64,000 nucleotides of DNA, from positions 2,137,001 to 2,201,000 of the forward strand of contig NZ_CP015405.2 of the NCBI RefSeq assembly GCF_001689125.2, read 5' to 3'. Made by a program: the position numbers and the translations under genes. This stretch comes from Blautia pseudococcoides (GTDB lineage Bacteria; Bacillota; Clostridia; Lachnospirales; Lachnospiraceae). How positions within the stretch are numbered: the first letter of the stretch is position 1; every line of letters starts with the position of its first letter. Shown here in pieces: positions 26,660-36,875 of the stretch. Below the pieces are notes generated by a model. That model was not told the origin of the DNA and did not search any database. It saw only the letters and a program-made list of their open reading frames with translations.

Positions 26660-29600
26660 CCACTAATCTCTCCTCATCCTTTTTATAATGACGGCGGTTC
26701 AGTATATCATAGATACACGGCACCACAAAGAGTGTCAGCAGTGTACCGTAAATCAAACCTCCGATTGTTACGATCGCCATTGGCTGCACCATATCCGCGC
26801 CCATTCCCATGCCCATAGCCATGGTAAGAAGGCCCAGAATGGTAGTGAGTGCTGTCATGACAATGGGGCGCAGACGGGCACGGCCTGCCTCTTCGATCGC
26901 CGCGCGTTTTTCCATGCCATCCTTGCGGAGCTGGTTGATGTAATCCACCAGCACAATACCATTGTTTACAATGATACCTGACAACATGACAAATCCCACC
27001 ATAGCCACAATGCTGACCGGCTTGTTGCTCACAAGCAGGCCCATAAATCCGCCTGTAAACGCCAGCGGAATGGTGAACATGATGATAAACGGAGACAGCA
27101 GGGACTGGAACTGCGCCACCATGATCAGGTACATAAATACCAGTGCCAGAGCCAGCATCTGAAGGAGCTGCCCCATAGCCTCGTTGATACTCTCATCTTC
27201 ACCCTTCATTTCAATCGTATACCCTTCGGGTACGTTATATTTATCAAGGATCTTCTGTACATCCTGGCTTACCAGCCCGATATTATAACCAGACGCGATC
27301 TCGGCAGTTACTGACATATAACGCGACTGGCTATCCCTGTTGATAGCCTGAGGGCTTACAGAATCCTCAAAGGCGGCAATATCCCCAACCTTTATCTCTT
27401 CCGTCTCCCCCTCTGCGTTGGTAGTCTGGATGGATATATCTGCAAGCTGTTCCCTGGTAAGGGATTCATCCTTCCCACTTCTGACATACACATCATAGTC
27501 TTTCGTTGCCGTTGAGATCGTTGTCGCGCTTGTGGCCTCTGCGATCTTCTTATTAATCTCCTGGAACACCTGTGCCACAGTCAGGCCATAGCGCATAGCT
27601 TTTGACTTATCCACAACCACTTTATACTGGGCATCGGTCTCCTCCATGCCGTCGTAGACATTCTGCGTCCCCTTTACCTTTTCTATCTTACCGGCCAGGT
27701 CTGTTGCAATCTCCTGGAGCTGTTCCAAATCTTTTCCTTTGATCTCAACCTGGAGGCCGCTGCCGCCCAGGGCGCTCATGTCCATATTGGAAGTAGAAAC
27801 CACCACTTCACAGCCATCCACACCCTTGGTCCTTTTCAGGATCTCTTTTTCAAGCTGCTCATTATTCAGCTTTTTATCTTCCTTCAGCACCAAATACATG
27901 GTGACCTCATTGGTGGAACTCCCGCCCATGGACATGGAAGAACCGCCAGCCATGGCACCGATGGTCTCAATATCATCTATATCAGAAATCTTGTCGATAA
28001 TTTCATCCGCTTTTGCTGCGGTATCCTTGAGAGGGGTTCCCTTGTCCGTGGTCACAGTAAGACTGGCCTGCGTGCTCTCCATGGATGGGAAGAATTCCGT
28101 CCCCTTTTTCACCGACAGGTACATGCTTCCCAAAAATAAAACCAATGCTCCCAAAAGCACCCAGGCTTTATGTTTCAGGGTCTTATGAATCAAACGTCCA
28201 TAAAAATCCTGCACCTTATTCAGAAGTTTGGATGGCTTCGCCTCAGCCCTCTTTAAAAGTCCTGCGGACATCATAGGTACCAGGGTCAGCGCCACCACAA
28301 GGCTGGCAGCCAGGGAATAACCGATAGTCAGTCCCATATCCACAAAAAGCTGACGGGTAATGCCCTCCGTAAATACAATGGGAGCAAACACGCACACGGT
28401 TGTCAGGGTTGAGGAGACAATGGCTCCCGCCACCTGTTTTGCGCCTTCCACAGCGGCTTTTCTGGCCGGTATCCCCTGGCTCCGCATACGGTATATGTTC
28501 TCAATAACAACAATAGAGTTATCTACCAGCATACCCACACCCAGGGCAAGACCTGAGAGGGAAATGATGTTCAGCGTCACTCCTGAGAAATACATGAGCA
28601 CTAAAGCTGCCACCACACTGATCGGGATGGAGCAGGCTATAACAAAAGTGGGCTTAATATCCCGCAGAAATAAAAACAGTACCAGAATAGCCAGAATACC
28701 TCCGTACAGCATATTCTGCAGCACGGAATTTACAACCATATCAATATAGATACCCTGATTCATCAGTGTTGTAAAATGCAGGCCTTCATTTTCCTTCTCC
28801 AATTCCTCCATACGGTCCAGGATCTTGTCAGCCACATCTCCTGTGGAATAACCGGTCTGTTTCTCTATGGAAAGCATCATGCCGGGATTGCCGTTGATCT
28901 TTGCATATACCTCTGCAGAATCATCTGTGACACTGATATCTGCCACATCAGACAGGCGGATAGATGCCAGTCCGTCCAGTTTCAGGTCCAGAAGGACCAA
29001 GTCCCCCAGACTGTCCACATCCTGCACCTTATCCCCTACCCGGATCAGATACTCCTTATTGTCCTCTGTCACATACCCTGCCGGCATGGCAAAGTTCTCT
29101 GCCGTGAGGATTCCCTTCACCATATCGGATGTGAGGATTGTATTCAGATCGGCTTTGTCCTGCGCCTGCTCTTTTGCCTCATTCAGCTGGTCTCTTCCTG
29201 AGTCAAGCTGAGACTGGGCTGCCTCCAGCTGGGCCGTTCCCATGGCGATCTTGGAGGATGCTGAACTGAGCTGAATGGAGGCCATGATCTTCTGCGTTTC
29301 AAGCTGGATCTGGGCTGCACTCATCTGAGACTGGCCTGCCTCGATCTGAGCCTTTGCCTCCTGCAGCTTCTGTATCCCTGCATTTAACTGGGTCTGGCCC
29401 TCTGCCAGCTGCGCTTTTGCCCCTGCGATCTCCTGCAGGCCGCTATTGGCTGCTTCCAGCCCTTTATCCACCACTTCCACCGGGTCAAGCTGGGCAAGCT
29501 GTTCGTTGAGAACTGCAAGCTGCTGCTCCATCTCCGCCTTTTTGCCCTCCATCTCCTCTTTGGCTGCGGTCAGCTGGGCGATGGTCTGCTGCCATTCCTC

Positions 29601-30650
29601 TTCTGTCATATTGTCAGGCTTCTCAGGTGTTAAAGCATTTAACTGCTCCTCCAGCTCCTCAATCTGCCCCTGGATCGTGGCAATGCCCTCCTCCAGTTTC
29701 TGCGTTCCCTCCTGGGCTTCCAAAAGCCTGTTTTTTGCTTCTGTCAGCTTTTCCACTGTGAAATTCAGGCCTTCCTCTGTAGCCTGCAGAAGTTTTGACT
29801 GGCTGTCAAGCTCTGTCTGCTTACTCTCCAGGTTCTGGAGCTGTATATCCACCTCAGCAGCGCTCTTTGTCAGTTCACTCTGTGCCTGGGAGAGTTGTCC
29901 GCTTCCCTCACCGATCTGGGAGGCCGCTTCATTCTGACCGGATTCCAGTTCACTCTGGCCTGAATTCAACTCGCTTTTACCGGAGTCAATCTCAGCCTGG
30001 GCATCGTTCAGCTTCTCTTCCTCCTCAGCGAACTTGCCGTTAATGGCATCCTGGACCTTCTGGTTCATGGCATCAAGCTTCTCCTGGTTGATTCTCACCT
30101 CAATATTCTCAGTTACGCTGCCGCTCTTGGAAACCCTGGCAACACCGTCAATACGCTCGATATTAGGCTGCACATTATCTTCTATGTAATCCGTTAGTTC
30201 CGCAGCCGTCATATCATCCACATCCACGGCAGCAACCAAAACCGGAAGCATATCCGGGTTCAGTTTCATAATAATGGGATTACTCACCGAGTCGTCCCAG
30301 TATCCCTTTATCTGGTCCAGATTCTCCCGCATCTCCAGGGACACAGAATCCATATTGGTGGTCTCCTCAAACTCCAGGATGACCATAGATACATTTTCTC
30401 TGGAGACAGAGCTTACATTCTTAATATTGCTGACTGTCGCCATACTCTGTTCAATAGGCTTTGTAACAGTCTCCTCCACCGATTCCGGGCTGGCGCCCAC
30501 ATAGGTAGTCATTACGATTGCATAAGGCAGATTCATACTGGGCAGCAAATCGGTGTTCATTTTTGTCACAGACACCACGCCCAAAAGAATCACCAGCACT
30601 ACCGCCACAACGACGGTATAGGGCTTTTTCACACTAAAACGCGATAACAT
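26640..30650 (-). CDS. RND-family exporter with long coiled-coil insertion
   Basis: This 1336-residue RND permease (AcrB/HAE1-like) has two halves, each with a leading helix, a periplasmic-type porter domain and a helix bundle; GMLVDNSIVVIENIYRMR marks the proton-relay helix of the first half. At ~207-500 the first porter domain is interrupted by ~295 residues of Gln/Glu/Leu-rich heptads (for example LNDAQAEIDSGKSELNSGQ). A break at TPEKPDNMTEEEW (341-353) splits the insert into two arms of ~135 and ~147 residues, as for an antiparallel coiled-coil hairpin. The insert sits where AcrB has its TolC-docking subdomain. No adaptor (MFP) gene is adjacent. Substrates are unknown. Confidence 0.9.
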   Translation of the reverse strand: MLSRFSVKKPYTVVVAVVLVILLGVVSVTKMNTDLLPSMNLPYAIVMTTYVGASPESVEETVTKPIEQSMATVSNIKNVSSVSRENVSMVILEFEETTNMDSVSLEMRENLDQIKGYWDDSVSNPIIMKLNPDMLPVLVAAVDVDDMTAAELTDYIEDNVQPNIERIDGVARVSKSGSVTENIEVRINQEKLDAMNQKVQDAINGKFAEEEEKLNDAQAEIDSGKSELNSGQSELESGQNEAASQIGEGSGQLSQAQSELTKSAAEVDIQLQNLESKQTELDSQSKLLQATEEGLNFTVEKLTEAKNRLLEAQEGTQKLEEGIATIQGQIEELEEQLNALTPEKPDNMTEEEWQQTIAQLTAAKEEMEGKKAEMEQQLAVLNEQLAQLDPVEVVDKGLEAANSGLQEIAGAKAQLAEGQTQLNAGIQKLQEAKAQIEAGQSQMSAAQIQLETQKIMASIQLSSASSKIAMGTAQLEAAQSQLDSGRDQLNEAKEQAQDKADLNTILTSDMVKGILTAENFAMPAGYVTEDNKEYLIRVGDKVQDVDSLGDLVLLDLKLDGLASIRLSDVADISVTDDSAEVYAKINGNPGMMLSIEKQTGYSTGDVADKILDRMEELEKENEGLHFTTLMNQGIYIDMVVNSVLQNMLYGGILAILVLFLFLRDIKPTFVIACSIPISVVAALVLMYFSGVTLNIISLSGLALGVGMLVDNSIVVIENIYRMRSQGIPARKAAVEGAKQVAGAIVSSTLTTVCVFAPIVFTEGITRQLFVDMGLTIGYSLAASLVVALTLVPMMSAGLLKRAEAKPSKLLNKVQDFYGRLIHKTLKHKAWVLLGALVLFLGSMYLSVKKGTEFFPSMESTQASLTVTTDKGTPLKDTAAKADEIIDKISDIDDIETIGAMAGGSSMSMGGSSTNEVTMYLVLKEDKKLNNEQLEKEILKRTKGVDGCEVVVSTSNMDMSALGGSGLQVEIKGKDLEQLQEIATDLAGKIEKVKGTQNVYDGMEETDAQYKVVVDKSKAMRYGLTVAQVFQEINKKIAEATSATTISTATKDYDVYVRSGKDESLTREQLADISIQTTNAEGETEEIKVGDIAAFEDSVSPQAINRDSQSRYMSVTAEIASGYNIGLVSQDVQKILDKYNVPEGYTIEMKGEDESINEAMGQLLQMLALALVFMYLIMVAQFQSLLSPFIIMFTIPLAFTGGFMGLLVSNKPVSIVAMVGFVMLSGIIVNNGIVLVDYINQLRKDGMEKRAAIEEAGRARLRPIVMTALTTILGLLTMAMGMGMGADMVQPMAIVTIGGLIYGTLLTLFVVPCIYDILNRRHYKKDEERLVDEGEAQ

Positions 30651-30679
30651 TTAAAGTCCTCCTGTATTTTTGATCGACC

Positions 30680-30695
30680 GACTGACTGGTCAGTC
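30680..30695. promoter_or_regulatory. Likely TetR operator of the RND operon
   Basis: GACTGAC-TG-GTCAGTC is a 16-bp palindrome placed between the start of transcription and the RND ribosome binding site. Its form is typical of TetR-family operators. Confidence 0.78.
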
Positions 30696-30705
30696 TGATG
30701 GTAAA

Positions 30706-30734
30706 ATTATATGTCTTTACAGGAATGGTGTCAA
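30706..30734 (-). promoter_or_regulatory. Consensus promoter of the RND-TetR operon
   Basis: TTGACA (30729-30734) and TATAAT (30706-30711) are exactly 17 bp apart on the minus strand. It should be strong unless blocked by the operator immediately downstream. The stretch 30735-30967 holds no gene I can support. Confidence 0.9.
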
Positions 30735-30967
30735 CATAACTAATTATTAAAGTTGCATAAACTTTGCTGCTGTTGATTCCTGTTTACCGGCTGCTGTCCC
30801 AAAGACCATGAAGTATACATATTCGTCATTTTGCCTATTTTTATCTTTACTTATCTTTATATCATGGTATAATAGCTATAAGCACTTACTGATAAGTACA
30901 TAGAGCAAAGAAACCACCGTTTCCCAAATAGAAAAAGCCTAACTGATAAAATCCTTTTATATATTCA

Positions 30968-31008
30968 AAACACAGCCCCGGCAGTAAAGAACTGCCGGGG
31001 CTGTGTTT
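30968..31008. terminator. Terminator of the peptide ABC operon
   Basis: Perfect 18-bp arms (AAACACAGCCCCGGCAGT, 30968-30985, and its complement, 30991-31008) around a 5-nt loop lie 54 bp past the last ABC gene; T runs follow on either strand. Confidence 0.9.
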
Positions 31009-31061
31009 GTATTTTAGTAGGAAGGATCTTATAACTGTGCACATACAAAACAGTTACCGAT

Positions 31062-32045
31062 TTATTGATCATAGAGATGACAGGCAGCCATATGCCCGTT
31101 TCCGATATCCCTTAATTCAGGGATCACCGTATCACAGCCCTCTGTTTTCTTAAAACAGCGGGAGCAGAAACGGCAGCCTGCCGGAGGGTTAATAGGCGTT
31201 GGCACATCCCCCGTCAGAATGATCCGCTCTTTTTTCTTCGTGATATCCGTGGATGGAATAGCGGAAAGGAGGGCCTGTGTGTATGGATTCAGCGGATTAT
31301 CATAGATCTCACGCTTATCTGCCACCTCCATCAGCTTACCCAGATACATTACGCCCACACGGTCACTTATGTGTTTCACCACGTTCAGTCCATGGGCAAT
31401 AAACAGGTAGGTAAGTCCGAATTCGTCCTTCAGATCATCCAGCAGGTTCAGAACCTGGGCCTGAATGGAAACATCCAGTGCGGATACCGGCTCATCGCAG
31501 ACGATCAGCTTGGGCTGTACAGCCAGCGCCCTGGCAATCCCCACCCTCTGTCTCTGCCCGCCTGAAAACTCATGAGGATACCGGTTTCTCTGATGGTTCG
31601 CAAGGCCTACGCAGTTCATCAGATAGGTAACCCTGTCCTCCACCTGGTTATCCGGCATGAGCTTGTTAATACGGATGGGTTCAGCGATAATATCGCCCAC
31701 CGTCATACGCGGGTTCAGGGATGCATAGGGGTCCTGGAAGATCAATTGGATGTCCTTGCAGTATTTCCTTCTCTCTTTTGTGGAGAGCTTGGATATATCA
31801 GTTCCATTGTATATGATTTCTCCTGAAGTGGGCTTGTACAGATCCACCAGCATTTTACCTATCGTGGATTTACCGCAGCCGGACTCTCCAACCAGGCCCA
31901 GAGCTTCGCCTTTATATATTTTAAAAGAAACATCATCCACAGCTTTCAGGACAGCGGTGGGTTTTCCGAAGAAATTTGTCTCCACATTGAAATACTTTTT
32001 CAGGTGTCTGGCCTCCAAAAGCACTTCTCTCTTCTCTTCACTCAT
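31062..32045 (-). CDS. oppF: Peptide ABC transporter ATPase, OppF/DppF type
   Basis: This 327-residue ATPase energises peptide import. It has Walker A GLVGESGCGKST, the signature FSGGQRQRVGIARAL and Walker B LIVCDEPVSALD, plus the C-terminal oligopeptide-transporter extension with PTPINPPAGCRFCSRC. That Cys-rich segment, with a Cys later in TEGCD, is the usual Fe-S or zinc-type motif of OppD/F proteins. I chose ATG 32045 (MSEEKREV), one base after the oppD stop and behind GGAGGG. It is last in the A-B-C-D-F operon. Confidence 0.92.
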   Translation of the reverse strand: MSEEKREVLLEARHLKKYFNVETNFFGKPTAVLKAVDDVSFKIYKGEALGLVGESGCGKSTIGKMLVDLYKPTSGEIIYNGTDISKLSTKERRKYCKDIQLIFQDPYASLNPRMTVGDIIAEPIRINKLMPDNQVEDRVTYLMNCVGLANHQRNRYPHEFSGGQRQRVGIARALAVQPKLIVCDEPVSALDVSIQAQVLNLLDDLKDEFGLTYLFIAHGLNVVKHISDRVGVMYLGKLMEVADKREIYDNPLNPYTQALLSAIPSTDITKKKERIILTGDVPTPINPPAGCRFCSRCFKKTEGCDTVIPELRDIGNGHMAACHLYDQ

Positions 32046-32046
32046 C

Positions 32047-33021
32047 TTACGCACCCTCCACTTCATCGCTTACCAGAAAGCATCTTACTTTTCTTCCATC
32101 CTCTGTCTCAGCCAGTTTGGGCATATGCTCCCTGCACTTATCCATACATTTGTCACAGCGGTCCGCAAAGGAACATCCCTTCGGCAGATGTATGGGGTCC
32201 GGTACAATACCTTTGATCATGTACAGGCGCTCCCTTTCTTCATCCATTTTCGGGATGGAGTCCAGAAGTCCCTGTGTGTAAGGATGCAGGGGTTTTGTGA
32301 AAAGCTGTTCCACAGAAGCCTGTTCCACCACGCGGCCGCAGTACATAACCACCACTTTGTCGGCGGTCTCAGCCACAACCCCCAGGTCATGGGTGATGAG
32401 AAGTACCGCCATACCCAATTTTTCTCTCAGACGGTTGATCAAATCCAGAATCTGTGCCTGGATGGTAACGTCAAGGGCAGTAGTAGGCTCATCTGCGATC
32501 AGAAGCTCCGGATCACAGGCCAGAGCCATGGCAATCATCACACGCTGACGCATACCGCCGGACATCTGATGTGGATAGTCGTTCACACGCTGCTCCGGCG
32601 CAGGAATACCTACCAGGTCCAGCATTTGAATGGCTCTGTCAAGAGCCTCCTTCTTACTCATAGTGGTGTGGGTCAGAATGGTCTCCATAATCTGGTCCTT
32701 GATCCTGTACACCGGGTTTAGAGAGGTCATTGGCTCCTGGAAGATCATAGAGATCTTATCTCCGCGGACAGCCTGCATCTCTTTTGTGTTTTTCTTTAAC
32801 AGATTTTCGCCGTTGAACAGGATTTCCCCTCCTGCCACCCGGCCCGGGTCACGGATCAATCCCATGACAGAGAGGGAGGTTACACTTTTTCCGGAACCGG
32901 ATTCTCCCACCACTGCCAGGATCTCTCCTTTGTCCACTGCAAAGCTGACACCGTTTACCGCCTTGACCGTACCTCTTTTTACTTTAAATTCTGTCTCCAG
33001 ATCCTTTACTTCCAATAACAT
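32047..33021 (-). CDS. oppD: Peptide ABC transporter ATPase, OppD/DppD type
   Basis: This 324-residue ATPase has Walker [14 protein letters not shown], the signature [15 protein letters not shown], Walker [13 protein letters not shown] and the C-terminal segment [19 protein letters not shown] with the family cysteines. I chose ATG 33021 (MLLEVKD) behind AAGGAGG; a longer frame would overlap oppC. It forms the heterodimeric motor with OppF. Confidence 0.92.
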   Translation of the reverse strand: MLLEVKDLETEFKVKRGTVKAVNGVSFAVDKGEILAVVGESGSGKSVTSLSVMGLIRDPGRVAGGEILFNGENLLKKNTKEMQAVRGDKISMIFQEPMTSLNPVYRIKDQIMETILTHTTMSKKEALDRAIQMLDLVGIPAPEQRVNDYPHQMSGGMRQRVMIAMALACDPELLIADEPTTALDVTIQAQILDLINRLREKLGMAVLLITHDLGVVAETADKVVVMYCGRVVEQASVEQLFTKPLHPYTQGLLDSIPKMDEERERLYMIKGIVPDPIHLPKGCSFADRCDKCMDKCREHMPKLAETEDGRKVRCFLVSDEVEGA

Positions 33022-33034
33022 GATACGGTCCTCC

Positions 33035-33925
33035 TTATACTCTTTCTTTCGGATCCAGCGCATCGCGCAGGCCGTCGCCAAACAGGTTGAATGCCAGCAC
33101 TGCTAACGTGATGGCAAGACCCGGGAAAATCAAGGTGTAGGGCGCCGAGAAAATATAAGTTCTCGCACGTCCCAGCATATCTCCCCACTCTGCCATAGGC
33201 GGCTGTACACCCATACCTAAGAATCCAAGAGCTGCAGTATCCAGGATCGCGGTGGAGATACCAAGGGTTGCCCTGACCACAATGGAGCTTACCACGTTTG
33301 GAAGGATGTGATGAAAGATGATCCTCCTGTCAGAATTTCCCACAACCTTGGCGGCAGCCACATAGTCATTTTCCTTGACGGAAAGAATGGAGCTTCGCAC
33401 AATCCGGGCATATTCCGGGATTGACACAGTACCAATGGCAATAATGGCCTTATCAAGCCCTTTTCCCAGTGCTGCCATCAATGTGATCGCCAGAAGAATA
33501 GAGGGAATGGAGAGCATAATATCCATACATCTCATAATAAAGGAATCCGCTTTACCGCCGAAATACCCTGCCACAGAACCGAGAATGGTACCGATCAGCA
33601 GAGAATACACAACGGCAGCCACACCTACAAAGAGAGAAACTTTGGTACCTGACAGTACACGGGAAAAGATATCCCGTCCAAGCTGGTCTGTTCCAAAGTA
33701 GTAATCCTTACAGGGCGCTACAAACGTATGGGCCATATCAGAATACTCCGGATCATAAGGAGCCAGCCAGTCTCCCATGATCGCTAAAAATACAAAAAAT
33801 ACAATAACGATAAGACCCGCCACTGCTGCCTTATTCTTTTTCAGGGTGTCCCACATCACACGGATTTGGGATTCCGGTTTTTCAAGTGTCTCTCCTGTTG
33901 TCTGTACCTGTTGTTTTTTCCGCAT
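33035..33925 (-). CDS. oppC: Peptide ABC transporter permease, OppC/DppC type
   Basis: This 296-residue permease has a cytosolic N-terminal tail, six helices and the EAA-like loop [21 protein letters not shown] near residue 190. The [14 protein letters not shown] segment is typical of OppC/DppC. It pairs with OppB, whose gene ends 5 bp upstream. Confidence 0.92.
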   Translation of the reverse strand: MRKKQQVQTTGETLEKPESQIRVMWDTLKKNKAAVAGLIVIVFFVFLAIMGDWLAPYDPEYSDMAHTFVAPCKDYYFGTDQLGRDIFSRVLSGTKVSLFVGVAAVVYSLLIGTILGSVAGYFGGKADSFIMRCMDIMLSIPSILLAITLMAALGKGLDKAIIAIGTVSIPEYARIVRSSILSVKENDYVAAAKVVGNSDRRIIFHHILPNVVSSIVVRATLGISTAILDTAALGFLGMGVQPPMAEWGDMLGRARTYIFSAPYTLIFPGLAITLAVLAFNLFGDGLRDALDPKERV

Positions 33926-33930
33926 GACGG

Positions 33931-34947
33931 TTACACCTCCTTCTTAACATATTTGATACGCGGATCTAAAAATGCATAGATAACGTCTACGATCAGATTC
34001 ATCAGCACGAATATGACTGCGATCAGCAGTACCACTCCCTGCACAACAGGGAAATCCGATTTCATGATACACTGCACCGTGTAGTTTCCGATTCCGGGCC
34101 ATGCATATACAGATTCTGTCAATACCGCACCGCCAAGCAGGGAACCTAACTGCAGGCCGATAACGGTTGTGACAGGAAGCATGGCGTTGCGCAGTGCATG
34201 TCTTCTCGTCACTTTGCCTTCACTGATTCCTTTTGCTCTTGCAGTACGGATGTAATCCTGTCCCAGCGTTTCCAACATACTGGAACGCGTCATACGGGCA
34301 ATGATAGCCATAGAATAAAGACTCAGTGTCACTGCCGGAAGAACCATATGCAGAAGGCTGTCTTTCAGAGCCTCTGTGTTTCCTTCCAGAATACTGTCAA
34401 TGATCATAAATCCCGTCACGGTATCAGGACGCAAAGCCGGGTCGATCCGTCCGCTGGAAGGCAGCCAGTGCAGAACACCGGAAAACAGAATGATCAGCAT
34501 AATGCCCAGCCAGAAAATAGGAACGGACACTCCAATCAGGGATATAAGCATACCTCCATTGTCAAAAATCGAATTCTTTTTCACTGCCGAAACAGCACCG
34601 ATCACGATCCCAAAAACCGCAGCCAGTATAATGGCAACAATTGCCAGCTCCACGGTAGCCGGGAAACGACTGAAAATTTCTTTTGTTACAGGTGCTTTTG
34701 TATAATAGGAAGTACCCAGATCACCGGTAACAGCGCCTTTGATAAAATCTACATACTGTGTAACTATGGGTTCGTTCAGCCCGTTCGCCTCCCGCCACTC
34801 TTCCATGCTTTCCTGTGTAGCGTGCTGCCCCAATACTATGGACGCAGGGTCCGGTGCACATACACGCATAAGGAAAAAGACGATCAGGGATACACCGAAG
34901 AGAACCGGTATGAGCTGTAAAAGCCGTTTCATTATGTACTTAAACAT
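33931..34947 (-). CDS. oppB: Peptide ABC transporter permease, OppB/DppB type
   Basis: This 338-residue permease opens with MFKYIMKRLLQLIPVLFGVS, the standard OppB/DppB start, and has six helices with the EAA loop YIRTARAKGISEGKVTRRHA (~220). A GAGAGGG site precedes the ATG. It is separated from oppA by 198 bp containing three hairpins. Confidence 0.92.
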   Translation of the reverse strand: MFKYIMKRLLQLIPVLFGVSLIVFFLMRVCAPDPASIVLGQHATQESMEEWREANGLNEPIVTQYVDFIKGAVTGDLGTSYYTKAPVTKEIFSRFPATVELAIVAIILAAVFGIVIGAVSAVKKNSIFDNGGMLISLIGVSVPIFWLGIMLIILFSGVLHWLPSSGRIDPALRPDTVTGFMIIDSILEGNTEALKDSLLHMVLPAVTLSLYSMAIIARMTRSSMLETLGQDYIRTARAKGISEGKVTRRHALRNAMLPVTTVIGLQLGSLLGGAVLTESVYAWPGIGNYTVQCIMKSDFPVVQGVVLLIAVIFVLMNLIVDVIYAFLDPRIKYVKKEV

Positions 34948-34981
34948 GTCTTGCCCTCTCTTTTTTCTTTTGATTGTCTCC

Positions 34982-35151
34982 GGAACAATTCATTTCTCAA
35001 GGGGTCTTTGAAAAAGCCCTCTCAGAAATGAACTGTTCCTCCGTAAAACAGGCTTTTAGACCGCATATAAGGGCAGATCTCTCTGCCCTTATGCAATCCC
35101 GTTTTACCAATTAATTGTAATGGCTCCGTACCTTTCCGGTTACAATTAATT
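34982..35151 (-). promoter_or_regulatory. Three successive hairpins between oppA and oppB
   Basis: Three inverted repeats fill the gap. First, AATTAATTGTAA at 35109-35120 and 35140-35151, the second arm covering the oppA stop. Second, ATAAGGGCAGA at 35067-35077 and 35082-35092, perfect with a 4-nt loop. Third, an imperfect long repeat at 34982-35039 (GGAACA...TGTTCC with TTCATTTCT/AGAAATGAA). None has a strong T tract. They probably protect the oppA message and reduce readthrough, giving more binding protein than permease. Confidence 0.7.
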
Positions 35152-36822
35152 CTTATATGTTTTGCTCAAGAAAACATTACCTGTAGGATGTGCAATGAAG
35201 TTCTGTACATTTGACACATAACCTGACAGGTTCTGCTGATGAGAAATCGGCAGCCACACATTTTCGTCTGCAATCTTCTGTTCCATTTTGCCGTAAGCTC
35301 CATTTCTTTCGTCACCGTTTTCCATGGATGCTGCTTCTGACAGCATGGTGTTGTATTCGTCATCACGGTACAGCGCAACGTTCATTGCCGGGTCCTCATG
35401 TGTCAGCAGATACATGAAGTTATCCGGGTCACCGTTGTCACCGATCCAGCCGTACAGACACATATCATAATCGCCGGCACCGAGTTTTTCTTTGTAGGTT
35501 GTCCAGTCATAGGAATCAATAGAAACTTTAACGCCTACTTTATCGAAATAACCCTGGAGAGCTTCTGCCAGTGTCTGGCCGGTTGCAGTATTGTACGGTC
35601 TTGGGTTTGTGTAAGCCATCATCTTCAGTTCTGTAATACCCTTTTCTTCCAGTACCTTTTTGGACTCTTCCGGATTGTATTCCGTCTGTTTTACGTCTGC
35701 ACTGTAGCCAGGCATGAACGTTGGAAGAATTGTAGCAGCCTGGGTTGCGTAACCTTTATAAATGCTTTCAACCAACTCCGGTACATTAACTGCTTCATTT
35801 AATGCTTTTCTGATCTCAGGGTCTGTTACTCTCTGTGTATTGTAAGCCATGTAGTTGATATTCATACCCTCTGCCTGATATAACAGACAGCCGGCAGATG
35901 TGATCTGGTCTACCACGGTGGCGTCAATACCATCAATAATATCCACTTCACCGTTTGTCAGCGCAACCACACGTGCGGAGTTATCCGGGATCGTGGAGAA
36001 AATGATCTCTTTTGCAACACCCTTCTCGCCCCAGTAGTCTTCATTTCTTTCCATAACTACGGCTTCGTTTTTGTTCCATCTTACAAATTTGTACGGGCCT
36101 GTTCCGCATGGCGCTTCATTCAGGTTGCCGTTTGCTGCGTCACATGCTGTAGGGCTTACCATGGGTGCGCCCAGGGACATTGCCAGGTTGTTTAAGAATG
36201 GCGTGGATTTTTTGCCCAGTTTAAACTCTACTGTATAGTCATCAACCACGTTACACTCTGTAACATCACCGTAAACAAAGTCTGCATAAAGCATGTCCTC
36301 TGTTTTATTGACTGTTTGTCTGTCCACATTGTATTTTACTGCTTCTGCGTTGAAGTCTGTTCCGTCATGGAATTTTACGCCTTGTCTCAGTTTGAAGGTA
36401 TAAGTCAGCCCATCTTCACTTACTTCCCAAGATTCAGCCAGGCACGGTTCCACTTCTGTATTGCTGTCACCGTATTTCAGAAGGCCTTCATACATCTGGC
36501 AGATTGGCTTGGAAGACTCTCCGTCATCAATCATAGCCGGGTCAAGACCACGGGGGTCTGCACCCTGCGCATATCGCAGTGTCTGCTCTGTGTCCACATC
36601 AGACGGAACCTCAGTAAACTCTGTGAGCATTTGGCCGCTGGCTTTCTTTTCTGTTGTGCCGGTTTCTGTTTCTGCATCCGCATTTCCTTCTTCACCGGAA
36701 GTTTCTGTCTTTGTTGTGCCGCCAGTGTTATCTGCACCAGTCTTCTTGTTACTTCCACATCCTGCCATCATGGTGATCGCCATAGATGTGCAGAGTAAAG
36801 CCGCAATTACTTTTCTTTTCAT
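35146..36822 (-). CDS. oppA: Peptide ABC transporter binding lipoprotein, OppA/DppA type
   Basis: This 558-residue family 5 solute-binding protein is anchored through Cys22 of a lipoprotein signal (ITMMAGC). A Thr/Glu-rich spacer (~25-75) precedes the globular domain. Family motifs include LAESWEVSEDGLTYTFKLRQ and VKFHDGTDFNAEAVKYN. It delivers di- or oligopeptides to OppBC; exact ligand (peptide or nickel-type complex) cannot be fixed from sequence. It is the first and probably most expressed gene of the operon, with a GGAGGG site. Confidence 0.93.
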   Translation of the reverse strand: MKRKVIAALLCTSMAITMMAGCGSNKKTGADNTGGTTKTETSGEEGNADAETETGTTEKKASGQMLTEFTEVPSDVDTEQTLRYAQGADPRGLDPAMIDDGESSKPICQMYEGLLKYGDSNTEVEPCLAESWEVSEDGLTYTFKLRQGVKFHDGTDFNAEAVKYNVDRQTVNKTEDMLYADFVYGDVTECNVVDDYTVEFKLGKKSTPFLNNLAMSLGAPMVSPTACDAANGNLNEAPCGTGPYKFVRWNKNEAVVMERNEDYWGEKGVAKEIIFSTIPDNSARVVALTNGEVDIIDGIDATVVDQITSAGCLLYQAEGMNINYMAYNTQRVTDPEIRKALNEAVNVPELVESIYKGYATQAATILPTFMPGYSADVKQTEYNPEESKKVLEEKGITELKMMAYTNPRPYNTATGQTLAEALQGYFDKVGVKVSIDSYDWTTYKEKLGAGDYDMCLYGWIGDNGDPDNFMYLLTHEDPAMNVALYRDDEYNTMLSEAASMENGDERNGAYGKMEQKIADENVWLPISHQQNLSGYVSNVQNFIAHPTGNVFLSKTYKN

Positions 36823-36875
36823 AGAAAATCCCTCCTTTGATTCACACAGTCCTCCCTGTGCTCTGTCATTCTAAC

